From: Perkinsus olseni
Taxonomy: Eukaryota; Perkinsozoa; Perkinsida; Perkinsidae
NCBI GenBank assembly: GCA_013115135.1
Contig: JABANP010000009.1
Span: forward strand, 62,001 to 126,000
Direction: 5' to 3'
Length of the DNA: 64,000 bases
This document shows positions 22,601 through 36,446 of the stretch, in pieces; position 1 is the stretch's first letter; every line of letters begins with the position of its first letter. A program made the position numbers and the translations under genes. The notes beneath the pieces were generated by a model, which was not told the origin of the DNA, did not search any database, and saw only the letters and a list, made by a program, of their open reading frames with translations.

Positions 22601-25600
22601 GGGTGACATTACGAGGAGCCGGCTCACCATCAAGAGCTGGAATTCCGAAAAGCCTTTGATCGCCGTGAGGGAGGTTCCCAGCTCCAAAACTCGTGCCAAT
22701 GGATCGCTATGGTCGTACGCCGACTTCCACCTGCCAGAGACGCGGAGGCGGGTTCGAAGTCTGCGGCCTGTGGCAAGCACCGTGGGTCACGTACAGATCC
22801 TGGTCCTTGGCGAAGTCTTCCACTACGTTAGTGTAGGGCTCTCCGAGACGGCTCATCTTGAACAGCTCACCCCAGCATCGATCCGGTATCCATCTGAAGG
22901 AGGCCCATTAAACCGCACTTGTGTTATTGTTCCAGCCTCTACTGGGCGGCCTTCGGTGGTGGGTCCTCCATGCTGACACCCCGCCTGTGAGCAGAAACCT
23001 GTAGTCTCGAACTGGCAGCTCGTCTCTAGCCTCCTTCAGCGAGCAGCACAACTGAATGACGAGGGGATGATGCGTTCGTTGACAACAGGATGGCTGACTT
23101 GGAAGGACATAAGCAACTTGTGCTTCTCGAAGAGAGATCGGCATATGTTGCTGTAAAGGCTCTGCATGAAAGAAGCTGTTGAGGATCTCTATGCGGTCCG
23201 GCAGGTGATGAGCTTCTGGCGCCTTCCGAATGCACATCTCCTGAGGGGTTGAGGGAGGGTCAGAAGGGCAATAGCAGCAACGGAAGCTGGAGACTCACGT
23301 AAAGCGAGACGAAGAAGGGGAGACTGTACTGGTACATGGGGTCGATTTGGGCGAGGTCTGCTATGCAGAAGAAGAGGATGGACGCCTGAGAAAAATTGGC
23401 GATAGGCTCCCTTCACGAAGGCGCCCCTAGCCTAGGTTCCACGAGTTGTTCCCTAGGAGATGGTCAGGCATACCTGTTCGGCGACGGGAACATAGCAGTT
23501 TCTGGCCTTGTCGATCCTTATTTCGGTCTGCTCCGCTTCGCTCTGCTTCTCCGCAATTTCGTTCGAGAGGACCTGTCGTGCGATATCATCTTCACCTCGT
23601 AAGGCAGCAGATAAAGGCTAACCTTCGAAGCGCTCAGAACCTGGATGGCCGTTTCGTCCTCCAGGATGTTCCCTGGCTGCTGCTCAGGACCTGATGCTCG
23701 GAGCCATGAGAATCTTCCATTTTGTGATGGCCGAGGTCGGCATCCGACCTTCAGAATCTTGTCTTCTATCTCCTCTAGTTGCTTCTTGTTCTCCGCACCC
23801 TCCAGGATGACTCTCGCCTTCTCAGCGGCTAAGTCGGGCTTCTCCATTGATACGACCTGGAGGCCTCGCTGGCGAGCCCAGAGAAGTGCCGGCCAGCCTC
23901 ACCAGGTTGAGCAGCTGGTCCTCCAACCCAACAGGGGTGATCATGAAGTTCAACAGTGTGACCTTCACCGACACTTCGGGGAGGTAGTGCGGATTCCGCA
24001 GCTTCGATGTGAGGTACAACCTGCACAATGGCACGGTCGCTGTGTATGAAACGACGCGCTGTGAGCGGAAGGTTGAGGGTTCGGAACTCCGCGCCATCGA
24101 CGGGAGAAGGGAGACTCAGGGACTATGTGATGCGGTTCGAAATGAGGAAGCTGCGTTCTCAGCTGTTAGCGTTACGGCAGAAAGCGCTGCAGACGGGTAC
24201 CTGAACTTCTTGTTGTACTCAATAGTCGCGTCTCCTAGTTTCATCATGGTCATGCCACCCTTGGTGAAGGTCTGCTTGAGGAGCAGCGGCTCGATGGCAG
24301 GGTCCATGTCCTCCAGAACGTTCTCGATCAAGAAAGGATACCCAAACTGAATACCTATAGGGAGCGCTGAGAGGAATGAAGCGGACGGAGGAGTTCCTAC
24401 ATCCCTTCGAGCCTTCTGAGATAATCGCCATCAGTGAATTTGCAAGTGACCAAGTTGTGGTCCTTCTCTGTGTTCTTTATCCACTTGTTAGCCTGGCCCT
24501 GCGGATCGATACACAACGGCCATCGCCTGGCCTTGTCCACGATGATACCATTCTCGATACTGAAGGCGTCATTAGGCAGGCCCGCGATGGTCCAGCTTCT
24601 GATCTTCACCGGCTCCCCGAGACACTTCTCCAGAGCGAACTGAGCCGAGCCGGGAATCTCCTTGCTCTGGCTGATGGAGCTCCAAGCGGTCACCGCGTCC
24701 CGTCGGAATTCCGGGGTGAAGGCTCCCAGGTAGGCGATGACGCCCGAGGCCAAAATAACGTCACCGGTGAGGTTCTCGTAGTCAACGCCAAGCTGCTCGG
24801 CCATCGCTGTCCACCGCGTCTTCTCGCCGCCCAGAGAGGTTATCAGCTGCTCCGCCCTCTCCAACTTCCGGCTGCAGTCCTCGACTTGGTTTTTCAAGTT
24901 GAACTGCTCCGTCTCCAGCGCACTGAGCTTGTCGTTGAGGGCCTGCAGCTTGTCCAGGACCTCCTGCAGCTCGGCTTGCTTCTTCTTCAGTCCGACCATC
25001 ACAGTAGCGTACTCGGCCTCGGCGGCCGCGAGAGCCTCCCGCTTCGGGGCAACAATCTTCGCCACTCTGTCGTAGGTCTCCATGGCCCGGACCCAACAGC
25101 AGATCCCGTAGGCAGCCTTGGAGACCTTGGCCACTCTACTGGGCTGGAAGTCGTCCTTGACTGTGTAATCTTTGATCTTGTTGATGACAGCTGGAGGGAT
25201 ACTGTCTTTGTCGTAATCTTTGAGGCTCTGTAAGAACCCCATCTCGCTCACCATCTTCTTGGCATTGGGCCAGTAGTCGTCCACCTTCTTACCGGTCTCC
25301 TTATCTTGAACTTTCACCGCCCCGATACCCTTCATGATACAAACCGCAGTGAGGACCAATCGAACTGGTTCAGGAGGGTTGGTCATGGCCTTAATCTCTG
25401 CTATGTCCTTGCCTGTCAGGGTGTCAAGGGCTCCCAGTGCCTCATTGAGTTCCGGCATGGCTTCGCCCAGTTCCTTCTCACAGTCCGTCTTGATGGCGTT
25501 GGCTCTGTCAGCGGCCTGTGAGGCTATCGCCTCCTCGCCCGAGACCACCTCCTTCACCGCGTTCGTCTTGTCCGACTCAGCATTAACAACTCCCATCATC

Positions 25601-28600
25601 TCCTCGACTTCCTTATTCTTAGCGACCAGTTGAGGCTGCAAGTCGGTGAGCTCCTTCTGCATGCCAGCCACGGACTGCTCCGTGTTGGCAAGCTTCTCTA
25701 GACCGACAAGGTAGCGATCTCTCTTCGCACTGACTTCCCCACGCTTCTCGTCAAGCAGGGTCTTGAACGTGTTGATGAGTTCAAGGTAACTAGTGGGAGT
25801 AGCGTAGTAGTGTCGACGGAGCTCCAGTTTGAACCTCGTCGCCAACTTAGTGCTTTCTACGTGGAACAGCTGGCACATCTCAACGCATGAGGCCCGAGTC
25901 GCTTCCAGCCATCGGGACGGACTCGAGGAACTGCTCGGCGACGGATGAGAAGGGCGTCCGATGGCCACTCGCTGAACCAATCGATGGTGGTGCAGTTGAC
26001 CAGGCTGGGAAACTGCCGCAGTCTAGACCTCCAGCCGTTACCAATGGGAGAGAAGCACAGAACAATGTGAAGGAGGGCCCGAACTCTCTCTAGAAAGTAG
26101 GCGAAGAGCGATGTGGGCGTCCCGTCAGCGGCCTTCCCTTCTGCCTTGGCGTAGTTCCTCACGGCCTCGCAGCACTGCATCTTCTCATCAGCGGCAAAGA
26201 GGTTGGGAACTTCGCCAGTGTTGAGCATGTTGTTAATGTCTTCCACAAAACTCTCGTCTTTTATCTGAGTATCCGTGAACAGGAAGACCATCGGGTCCGC
26301 CCGTCCCCCGGCGGCCGTCAGGAGCTTCTTTCAAATCGTCACGCCAAGCCAAGCTTGTCATAGCCCTTTGCAATCTCGATCTGGAAGATGGTGTAATCCG
26401 CCATGAAGGCCGCCAGCTTCGTAACGCTCTGCCTCCCAGAGCCTCCCACGCCCACCATCAATGAGTGGCCGCCGGGCTGCTTAAGAACCCTAGCCACCCT
26501 CGGAGAGATGCTCTATGCAGTACAAGAACAACACGAGGTTGAGGGGCGAGGTGCTCATCAAGTTGTATTGTTCGAGATGGCTCGTCACTTGGTTGGCAAG
26601 GTTGCCGAAATCAGGGCACTCAGTGTATGGCCGCTTGGGCGCCGCCGGAGCGGACATGAGGTCGCCGAAAAAGAGAAGGCGGACTTCGTCTAAGGTATCC
26701 ACTTTGCCGTCGCTGTTGGAGTCTAAATGCTTCATAACGTCGTCAAAGCCTACGCCAAGATGACTTCTCGTCACGTCCCTCATCTGCTCGAGGAGCCACA
26801 CTCTGTCCTTGTCGTCCACCAGACGATCGCCAAAGACCCGGAAAACTTCGTGAACCCACAGGCGGACGTGCCTGTTGGCCCCATCGCACTGGTCCTTCGG
26901 CAGAAGCAGAACTCCGAACATGACCTTCGCAAAGTCTCGAAGATTGAATGTGTAGTGAACCTTGAGGGGCGTCGGCAAGAGCTCGCTGGCAACTGCCTTG
27001 TAGACCTCAAGGGTCGCACTGACGAGCTTCTCCGAGAGGCCCTTCACTTCAGCAGGATAGTTCTGAGACTGGAATCTCCAGTCAAGAATGGTCGTGAAGA
27101 TTCGAGTCATGTTGTCATCATCTAGCAAGGCAAAACCCGTGAGCAGCATCAACTGCGTCATTCGTGGTGTGATGAAGGTCCGGCCGCCTCCAGGTGGCCC
27201 CATGGCCGTCACCACTAGCGTATCAATGATGTTCCTGAACGGGTGAGTGCTGTCCTTTCGGTCGAACCATCCACCTTGGTCAACCAGTTGTCTGAGGATC
27301 TCAATGGGAGGCTGTGCTCCGTAGGCCTCCTTAGCAGGCATATTCAAATCATCGACCATCACAACACAGAGCTTGCCTGTGGGCGGGCCGTAGGTATCCT
27401 TTCGGCGCCTGTCAAGCTTGACATCGACCTGATCTTGCGTCTGTGCACACTGTGTCTGCGCTGAGAAGCCGAGGAAGATCGGTACGGTCGTGGACTTATC
27501 TCTAGAGAGTATCGCGCCTTGCATATAAGCGGTTTTCCCAGTTCCAGTGGGACCGCAGAATAGCAAAGGAATTCTGTTATCAATGCAGTGATTGGCTATG
27601 AAGGAGTATCTTATATTATCCAGCGTGCGCACAATGATGCTCTCTGGGGAGGCCCCTGCTGGGAACTGTTGCTCCGCGGTAACCGTGTCGGCCCAGGGTA
27701 GCCATTTGCACTGTTGCACGTCGAAGAAGTAATCGTATACCGAACCACGGTCGGGTAGGGCTGGCTCGACCCTCTTGAAGTGGTCGACGTCCTCAACCTC
27801 GTGCTTGAGGAGGCTTCGTAATTTGGCGTCGAATATCTTCCGACTTTCTGTCGTACCTGCAAAAGCACCGATCGCGATCCATCGCAAATGCCAGCCCTCA
27901 TAACATTCAGTGACACCGAAAAGCTCATTCGAACTAGTCGTACGCTACCGGGAAAGCGCGCTGGACGGGCTAGTAAATGCGGGAGGGATGACTTTCTTAC
28001 ATGCTGCTCCAAGGCTCCAGATGATAGAGAATACTGTAAGGCAGTCGATGATTTTTGTCACGGTTGAGGCACCTTTCTCTTCGTACACTCGAACATCGTG
28101 AAGAGGCTTGAGAAGTGTCGAGAAGAGTTTCTAAAAGGCGCCGTGGTGGCAAGATAACAGCAACCACTTTCGGCGAACTCACCAAATAAGACTGGACGCA
28201 ATTTTGCTCTTGCGAGGGGCTGACCTCCGAGCACTCACGCTTGAGCGTGCGAAGTAATGGCGGCAACAGCCACTTCTGCATTCCATCAGCCTCATCAATT
28301 TGTTCGCTCCCAAACGTCGAAGGGAGGTCTTCCTTGAAGGACTTCTTAATGAGATGTTCGTAGCCCAGAATATGCGGTTCGAAGTAGACCATACCGTTTC
28401 GGGAGATGGTCGCGGGAGAGGCCACTTCGACATCCATTGGCTCAAAGATTGTCCGCATGTTCGAGCTCATGGCGATGATTTCTCCGGAGTTCAAGCATAG
28501 CTTCTTGTTCTCGTCCATAACGGTGTTCATGTTTTCGATCCACACAGCATCCGACCGGGCCATCGAATACAAGCCACTTGCGCTCGTCTGTCTGATTTTT

Positions 28601-31600
28601 GGCGAAGTTTCTGAACAGCACGGCGACGATACCGTCGGTCCACTCGTGCGAAACGTCATCAAAGTCGCCGTACAGACACCCTGCTGGTATCGACTTGGGA
28701 TTGAGTCGGGCCTGGTGGACTATTTGCCCCTTGTGCATTTCGCCGCTCTCGGCCAAGTCGGTGAGAGCTGCTTGGAGGATGTTCAGCGCAGTAGTCTTGC
28801 CGCTGAATGGGAAGCCCCACCAGCATGACGGAGTGGCGGACTATATGGCACTCATAGAACTGTATGATCTTATCGACGAGGTAATCGATCCACTGAAGGT
28901 TATTTTTCTCGAAGTGCATTTTCAGCTTGCTGACGAGGGCTGTGTAGTCGGGCTGGGGCAGCACCACGCCAGGGAACAAGTCCGAGGTGATACCACGGAA
29001 GAGCGGCACGTCGAAGGCCAGGAACTTGGCGAGATTCACGTCGTTGATCGCCCGGAGCATCAGAACAGACTCGGACTCGGTGCCATACTTGCGCTTGAGG
29101 TTGCCTGCTGCGACCAGTACCGAGAAAACAGCACGCATGCCGTAGTCGTAGTGGCTCTGCGAAGACAGCTGTTCGGAGCATAACTTGTAAGTCGTGACGA
29201 TCTTCCGAGCCAGGCTTCGGGAGTCCTCAAAGCCGAAAGAATAGAGTTTGATCTCAGCGATCATCGCATAGTCGGGAACCATCATAGCGACGGTACGGAA
29301 GAGTGCCTTGAGGTTGTCGGGCAGGTCTGATCGCCCGGCGTATCCGGGGTTCATGGTGATGAAGCTGTTGCAGGTCCACTTGATGGGGAGGATGCACCCT
29401 TCGAATTCGAACTCGGTTAGTCGGGCTTTGATGGCGGTTTGGATGGTGAGGATCTGCTGAGCTACGACCGAGAGCACCTCGAGGTCTATGCGGTTGAACT
29501 CGTCAAAGCAGCACCAGCCGCCCGTTGCAGCGAGACCTTTGAAGAACTTGCCCATGGCTGATATAGTCGAGACCATCAGAGCAGTTGAAGACCACGCACA
29601 TCCTGGCCAACGCCTTGGCGAGGTCCTTAACAGTCTCCGTCTTGCCGGTACCGGCAGGACCCTCAGGGGCTCCACCGTACTGGAGGTGCAGCGCCCCACA
29701 AAGGGTACGGTAGCACCTGTCGGTCAATGGAGTGATGATGAGCCTAGAGGAGTTGCCCAGAGCTTCATAACCGTACCCAAGATGAGAGTTGGATATGCGC
29801 ACGAAGACGTCATCAACGTCACCTTCCTTGTCAAGATTCTTCTCGACGAAGTAGCGCAGCTGTACCAACCAATCGAAGTCATCCACCGACGACAGCCCCT
29901 TGGCGTGAAGCTCCTGCACAGTATCCTTGTTGTGGACAAAAATGACGACAAGGGCCTCTAACGTGCATCGGACGAGAGCAGGGATGTCGCCTCGGACCAG
30001 GGAGACTATGTCTTGTAGTAGGCCGTCCATCTGCTGGTAATACTTGCCGAGGCCAGCGTTGCCCTCGGAGCTCAGAGCCTCCATGACCTCGCTGGTCCAG
30101 AAGATGTTACCGACTGCTATGACCACCTGGCCCGGCCACAAGGCGAGCCACTCAGCATAGGGCTTCGTCGGGTAGTCGGCGATAGAATCGAAAATGACTG
30201 ATCGGATTGTTTCGAGCATCATCATTTCCAACTGCACCAGCCATTCCTCGACGTTGCCACGCGCCAGCATAGGATCGACAAAGCGCGTCAGACCAATGCG
30301 CTCCTTCTCGACGGACAGCATGGCTGTGATCTTCTTGTCCTCCTCGAACTCGAGGGACTGGATACCCTCGAAGGCTTTACGAAGATGAGGCTGCACTCTG
30401 ACCGGATCTTTCGTTTCTGACAGAATCTCCAGTAGCTCGTCGTTGGACAGAAAGAAGAATCTTGGGAACTTGAGCCTCTTCGACTCAAGGTAGTCATTAA
30501 GGCCCTTCTGGACCCGTTCCAGCTGTTCCTGTGACTTCTCCAATGTAGCCAACATGCCCTCCTGCTTGAACACCTCCAGTGCCGCTGGAGACTCCTTAGA
30601 CTGCTCCATGATTTCTCTCCACCGCACGTCGACGTCCTTGAACAAAGCACCTTCGGTCGGTATCTGGCGCATGATATCTTCTGAGCCAAAGATGGGCTCC
30701 AAGTAGAGCCACACGCCTTGGACTTTAGTCCAGACCTCGATAACGCTGGTGGCTTGCATCAAGAACTCTTCCCACTCGGCGATGCCCTCCGCGAAGGGTT
30801 GCGCTGACGGGCTGCCTTTCATGGTCTGCGTCTTGATGATGTGATCGTCGATCAACCCCTGGACCTCATCTACCGTAGCACCGGAAAGAATGAAGGTACC
30901 TGTCTCCTTCCACGGTTTGAAGTCGCAGGTGACCGGCTGCCACTCAGCCTGCTGCGACTCCAGTGAGCGCTCAATCTGATATTCTTGGGAGGCCCGGTCA
31001 CTGACGTCGGCCAGGTCCTTGACGTAGTTGCCCATGTCCATGTCGAGCATCTTCTGCAGTGTAGTTGTTTTGTCCCTTGCTATGGTGAAGCCAACGACCG
31101 AAGAAATCTCGGCCCAGTGTCTGCCTCGTAGGCCGGGGTTACAGAGGGCTTGTAGTAGCGGCAAATGCTTCTTCACCTCATCCAAGCCCTTCTTCACAAA
31201 CGAAGCCGCCTGAGATAAGAGTTCGGTCTACGATCTGGCGATGCTGCGAAATGAAAGGCCGACGAACGTACCTTCATCGGAGCCTCTCTGCCGTCCTGCT
31301 CGAATGTGGCTTGCAGCTTGTAGGCGCTCCTCCACATGGTCATGGTCTCCGATTCGACAGCCTCGGCATCCAGTTGGAACATCCCCCGTTTATACCATAG
31401 ATGCTCCTTTAGGCCGTAGTCCTTCACAAGGCTCCACAGCTTATCATAGACGTCCAGCTCGGCCTGGCACTCCTCGAGGACACCGAACTCCGTCACGTCC
31501 ATCTTCAGTAGGCCCTCCAAGGAATTGATCTCCTCCTGCAGACTGGTGTACCTGGCCATCCTGGCCTTCAGATTCTCGAGGCGCTCGCAGTTCTCATCAG

Positions 31601-34600
31601 CTGCATGGACGTCGCCATAGTCAGCAAATCGTTGAATGACCGCCTTGAACGTCTCCAGCTCGGCCACGACCTTGTCTCTTCGTTCGCCCAGGGCCTGCTC
31701 AATGTCATCCCTGGTGAACTCGACTTCCTCGATACGGTCGGGTACGAGGTCCGAGATGGCGCCCAAGCGATTGCTAGCCTCATGAATCGCCTCCAGAGTG
31801 TCGGTCGGCACGGCAAAGTCGCACTCGAAGAGGACGTCGAGCCACCGGCGAATTTCACTGTACTCGTCTTCGTAGACATCCTGTCCCTTCTCATAGAAGT
31901 CGTCTAGCTCCTTTTCTAGGTCCACGAGGGCCTGCTCGGACTCCGGCACCTCCTGGAACCGGGCCTCGAGCGCCGCTACGCTCGCAGTGAACTTCTGGCT
32001 TCGCTCTCGAACCCGATCGTTCAACGCTGTGGTGACTATGTCAATGCACTCTGCAGAGCGTTTGCAGAGGGTCTCGTTGACCTAGGAGAAATACTACCGC
32101 CACGACTTGCGCCGAGGGAATGTTCACCTCCGAACAGTCAGTAGCCATCATCGCCGTCCGCAGCAACGATCGACAGTCGTCAAGTACACTTCGCTTGGCC
32201 TCTCGTAACTTCCGTACGTACCTTACTCAGCCAATGTAGGCTGCAGCGCTACTGAAAGCTCACTCGATGATGGCGTCAGCTTCCACCGTGGAGGCCTGCT
32301 GGCTCCTCTCCCTTGGTCAGCAGATCTGGTATCTCTGCGATTCGCGAAGCCATCTCTCGGGCCCTCTCGACCTCGGTCAGCAAGGCCAGATGGGGTTCAT
32401 ACCTGAATCAAAGATATCCGGAAATCAACGTTTCGAGCGGCTGAGAGTTGATGCTCACATGTCCGACACCGTCCCCGCTGCATGGAGACAGACTGTAACG
32501 ACACTCTCGAGCCTCTTCAGTAGGGAAGAGATATGTCCCTCGCCAGCAGTAACCTAGGCGACATACAATGGGCGCGAGAAACGGGTTTACAGGAGATGGG
32601 CTGACCTCATAAAGTGCCGTGCGATGTTGTCCTGGCTCCTCCGAGGGCAAGACGGACGCAGGCCCCTTCAAGCCGTTCATCGAGATGACGATGTCCTTGT
32701 ACAGTCTCGTCAGGCGCTCCTGAGGTCGTTGGGAAGCTGCATTAGCCATCAGCCGGCATGCTCACGTGGCAGTAGTCTGGTGAGTATTTCAACTTCACAG
32801 TATTGCCATCGACGACTAGAGTGTTAAGCAGCAAAGCTTGCGGCTCGTCCGCTGTTCCAAGAGGGAGCTGAGCGACCTCAGGATACCTAGGAGGAAAGCG
32901 AGCGAAAGCAGGGCATGCGAAAGACTCCGCCATGAAGGCCTGTCAATAACGATACGTCCATGGCGGTCCTACCCCAGTGGCTTGGTGCTCTGAGGGCAAA
33001 AACCTTCGAAGTGCGCGATGAACTTCTCGCAGCTGCGCTCGACAACAGAGCGTATCTAGATGGAAATAGCAAGCATATCCGACCAGAGTCTCAGACGTGA
33101 GGAAGAGGAGGGCCAAACGTGTTTGGCTATGACGAGGCTACCATGAGGCTCATCAGGTGAGTGGACGCCTCTATCAAACAGTCCGGATTGCAAGTCGGCC
33201 AATCGGCTCCGTCCATCGCCCCTGTTCTTGCGAATGCCGCGGCCGCAGACGATTTCGGAGATCCTGCATGGAGCTGTGATAGCCAACGATTCCGGAAGGG
33301 TTCACCTGCTCCCGAGGACGGAGAGGGCACTCCGTCAGCCTGAGGCTCTTCCCCAGAGGCCTGGGCCAGCAAGAGTCGGCTCTTGGCTGATTAGCTCCAG
33401 CGCCTTCGTATGCCACTCGTCCGTCAAGTACTTCACCTTACCCTCGAGGTACCTCGACAACAGCTGGTTAATGATGAACCGACTGGAGGCAAGGCTACTG
33501 CAATTGGATCAGCTGCGCTCGCTCAATGTCGATCAGCTCCTTCTGGTCCTCTAGGCCGAACAAGCTTATCTGAACCACTCCAAGGTCGACCCGAGGATTT
33601 TTCGTCGACAAAGATACTCACTTCAGCATAGTCCCCCTCCGACCACTGCCTGGTCAGCTGAGTGCAGAGGAAGGTGGGGGCGGCGTACTTCCCATCACTC
33701 AGGGAGGCCCGCGAATGAGCCACTAAGCGTCGCCAATGCTCCGTTGGAGGCCCTCCGAGGTCATGATATCACCGACCTGAAAGCCACAGCAGCATGGCTG
33801 GAGACACCGAGGGGCACGGCAAGACCAGGAAGGCATTGGCCCCGAAGGGCGGCGGCAGTAGCGATGGAGTGAGGGGTATATCCAGCCTCCTCCTCTGGAA
33901 GATGTAGCGAAGATTGTAGTCCACTATAGCCTTCCTCAGTGCCGCGATGTAGCCGTTGAGGACCTGCGGCGGACGACAGAACAAAAGCTGCGAAGCGGGC
34001 CCTTGGCTCACCTCTTGCTCCATCCCGTGCATGCGGCTGTTGTAATCGACGTCTGGCCATAAATGCATCTGGCCGGCCATCTTTGCCTGGACTCGAATAA
34101 GTACTTCGCCTTCTATTGGGCACAGATCGTCCAGGGGCACTCCGGAGCTCCTCGAGGAAGTCTCTACGTAGTAGTTGTACCTGAGTTCTCGAGCGTTGCG
34201 CTCGACGAGAGGGAGACACCTGACCACCTGCTGAGGATGTTCCTGAACATAGGCCCGTCTATTAGCCACTTGCACAGCGTTTTCTCGAGGCGGGAGCCAG
34301 AGCCGACAGGCCTCAACGACCGAGAGCTCTCTTGCAGATGTTCGGGCAGAGGCGGAGAGACCAGGGTGTTCCAGAGTCTCCGCTGTAGTCGCTCTTTCAT
34401 CGACAATTCCACCTCCATCGCTTGCCATGCCTCAGCCTTGTGCCGGGCCCACCTGGAAAGATACTCTCATCGGGCGAAGATTCCCCATGAGACGACCTAC
34501 GTCAAGCCAGCCTTCCCGGGCCGAGTGTCCATTTCGAGTAGCCTGCTCCACGGGGGAGCATGGTAGGAGCCTATCTCAGCTACCAAGGAGGGACGGACCA

Positions 34601-36100
34601 AGCTGTCCTTGAATCTGACGAGGGTCAACCTTGGATGCGCTCCGAAGTACGATATCGCAACAGGAATATTTGTCGCCGTGAGGTCCAGAGATCTGTCCCC
34701 TGCCCTTACGAGGCGGCCGGTGTCCTCGAGAAAACGTCCAACAGCGGTGGCATCTCAGCGACTCCAGGCGGGGCCTTCCGTTCTGGGCCTCCGACGGTAG
34801 CAGTAGTGAGCAGCAGCGACCGCATGGCCCTTGGCAGCTGGCCCCGACCGACAACTGCGGTGGAGGACACTGAAGGCGCGCAGACCGCGAGTATCCCACC
34901 TAGTGCGCCCAGCTTCCTTTCTCCACCACTCCCAAGAGATAATCCAGGGACCGACATGCTGGCGTTGAGGGCCTCGAGAGGGCTGCTGCTGGTCCTCTAG
35001 CTTCTGGGCCAGGCGACGGGCCTTCTCCTCGACCAGGTGGCGTATCGTTAACTTCTCCTTGTGGAGACTACGGATGTCGATGCCCCGCTGACGAGAAGGG
35101 GATTCCACTAATCTGAACCTAGAATACTATGCATGCATGAAAGCGTGGGCAGCAAGCCTGAAGGACGCAGCGGCAGGCACACGCCGTCCAGGAGGCGTGG
35201 ACCGGGGTTATGGGGAGTAAGGAGACGCCTGACCTGTCTCCTAGTGGATCCGCAGCCTCCTGAAGGGTCACATTGGCGAAGTCATGCTCGATGCCTTGGA
35301 AGGACACCAGGCCAGTAGTGGTATCTGGGCAAGGTGTGGTATACCGAGGAGCGACGAGAACGGTACGGACCTATAGCCAGCCGACCGACAGGGTTGAAGT
35401 CGATATTCACTGAATGGCCCTTCTGGACTGCCGTACATATGTACTCGGAAGCCTTGCCGAAAAAGGTGGTTATAAATTTCGTAACCTGACAGGGAGACCC
35501 CGGAATGCCGTGCGGTGAAGGTCGCCAAGATCAGTGCAGCAGCTGGCATGTTCAGGAAAGCCAATGGTGGTAGGGCGTCGGAAACTTTCCTAGGCGGTCA
35601 GGAGGAACGCGTGCTACAAGGTGCATCAGCGAAGGTTCTTAAAAAGAGTAAAGCAGCCCATCAACCGAGACTTTACAGACTGCGCCCAGCTGCCAGTTCT
35701 CAGACTTTGCAACGGATCCAAGCCGCCGCCTACCAGGTCGATCTCCCCAAGGGCCAGCGATTCTATCAACTGCATGTTTGTTTATCCCTTTATGAGGCCC
35801 CTTGGGTGGCTGAGCTCGGACGCCGCTGCCCAGCTTCAAACGCGAAGTTCGCAGCGCCTCTTCGCTAATCCAGAGGATGGGTTTTGGACGACTGGAAGCC
35901 CCATCGGAGCCGAGGACCAGCGTCTGCGACGGAGTCAGGGCCACACTGTGGCCTGCTGACAGCTCCCTCGCCATGAAGATGCAGCTGGCCTGAAGACGAT
36001 CGCCCTTGCAGGCGGATCCACGACATCGACCTTCTCAGACCTTGAAGATGCGAAGGATGGTGTTCGGTCCCTCGGAGCCATTCTCGTTCGGGTCGGAGTC
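19651..36100 (-). CDS. Axonemal dynein heavy chain (inner-arm-like), >30 introns
   Basis: Motor subunit of a ciliary dynein. From the N-terminus: tail exons (36.1-32.1 kb, weakly defined; include [18 protein letters not shown]), stem/linker (32024-29700, with [11 protein letters not shown]), AAA1 P-loop GPAGTGKT at about 29650, AAA2 GLP-FSGKT near 28810, AAA3 GPTGTGKT near 27545 and AAA4 GVGGSGRQS near 26445. The stalk coiled coils flank the microtubule-binding domain (25.8-24.8 kb), followed by AAA5 ([17 protein letters not shown]), AAA6 and a C-terminal domain. The end is [11 protein letters not shown], then an intron, then [15 protein letters not shown] at 19651. More than 30 introns, mostly 43-60 nt, join conserved segments in phase. 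About eleven +1 breaks and one -1/+2 break interrupt conserved motifs. The N-terminal start is not located. Ending and size fit inner-arm types better than cytoplasmic dynein. Confidence 0.93.
20274..20320 (-). other. GC-AG intron in dynein C-terminal region
   Basis: Between QNYAR and KYTIPID the only way to keep the conserved frame is an intron that begins GCAAGATTTT and ends CAAGCAG, about 47 nt. Its donor is GC instead of GT. Joining gives AA|G and restores the hallmark NYARKYTIPID sequence. Confidence 0.75.
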
Positions 36101-36446
36101 GCGGCCCAGCACTCTGTAACTGAGCAGCAGCGTAAAAGTGACTTAGAGCGATGGAAGGAATGGTACGTTACGTGTCATTGAGGATGTGCTCGGTGTTTAT
36201 GTGGCTTCGCCATCCGCTAGATGAAGGTCGTCGACTCCCCGACCGCCGTCTCGCTACTTCCTGCACTGGCACTGCAGGGCTACTTGGCGCCGCTACTGGC
36301 GTTGACGGTGGTGTTGACATCGCTATCACCTCGTGAGCTACAGACCAGGACGTCCAAGGCCAGCCCCCCAACGGCAGCACCCTGCCGCCGATTCCTTGCG
36401 TCGCAATTATTAACAACACCACACAAGGCGCCCTGGCACGTCCGGT

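Noticed and set aside
24376..25233. 285-codon plus-strand frame
   Set aside because: It is the antisense shadow of the dynein stalk and AAA5 exons, whose protein is conserved.
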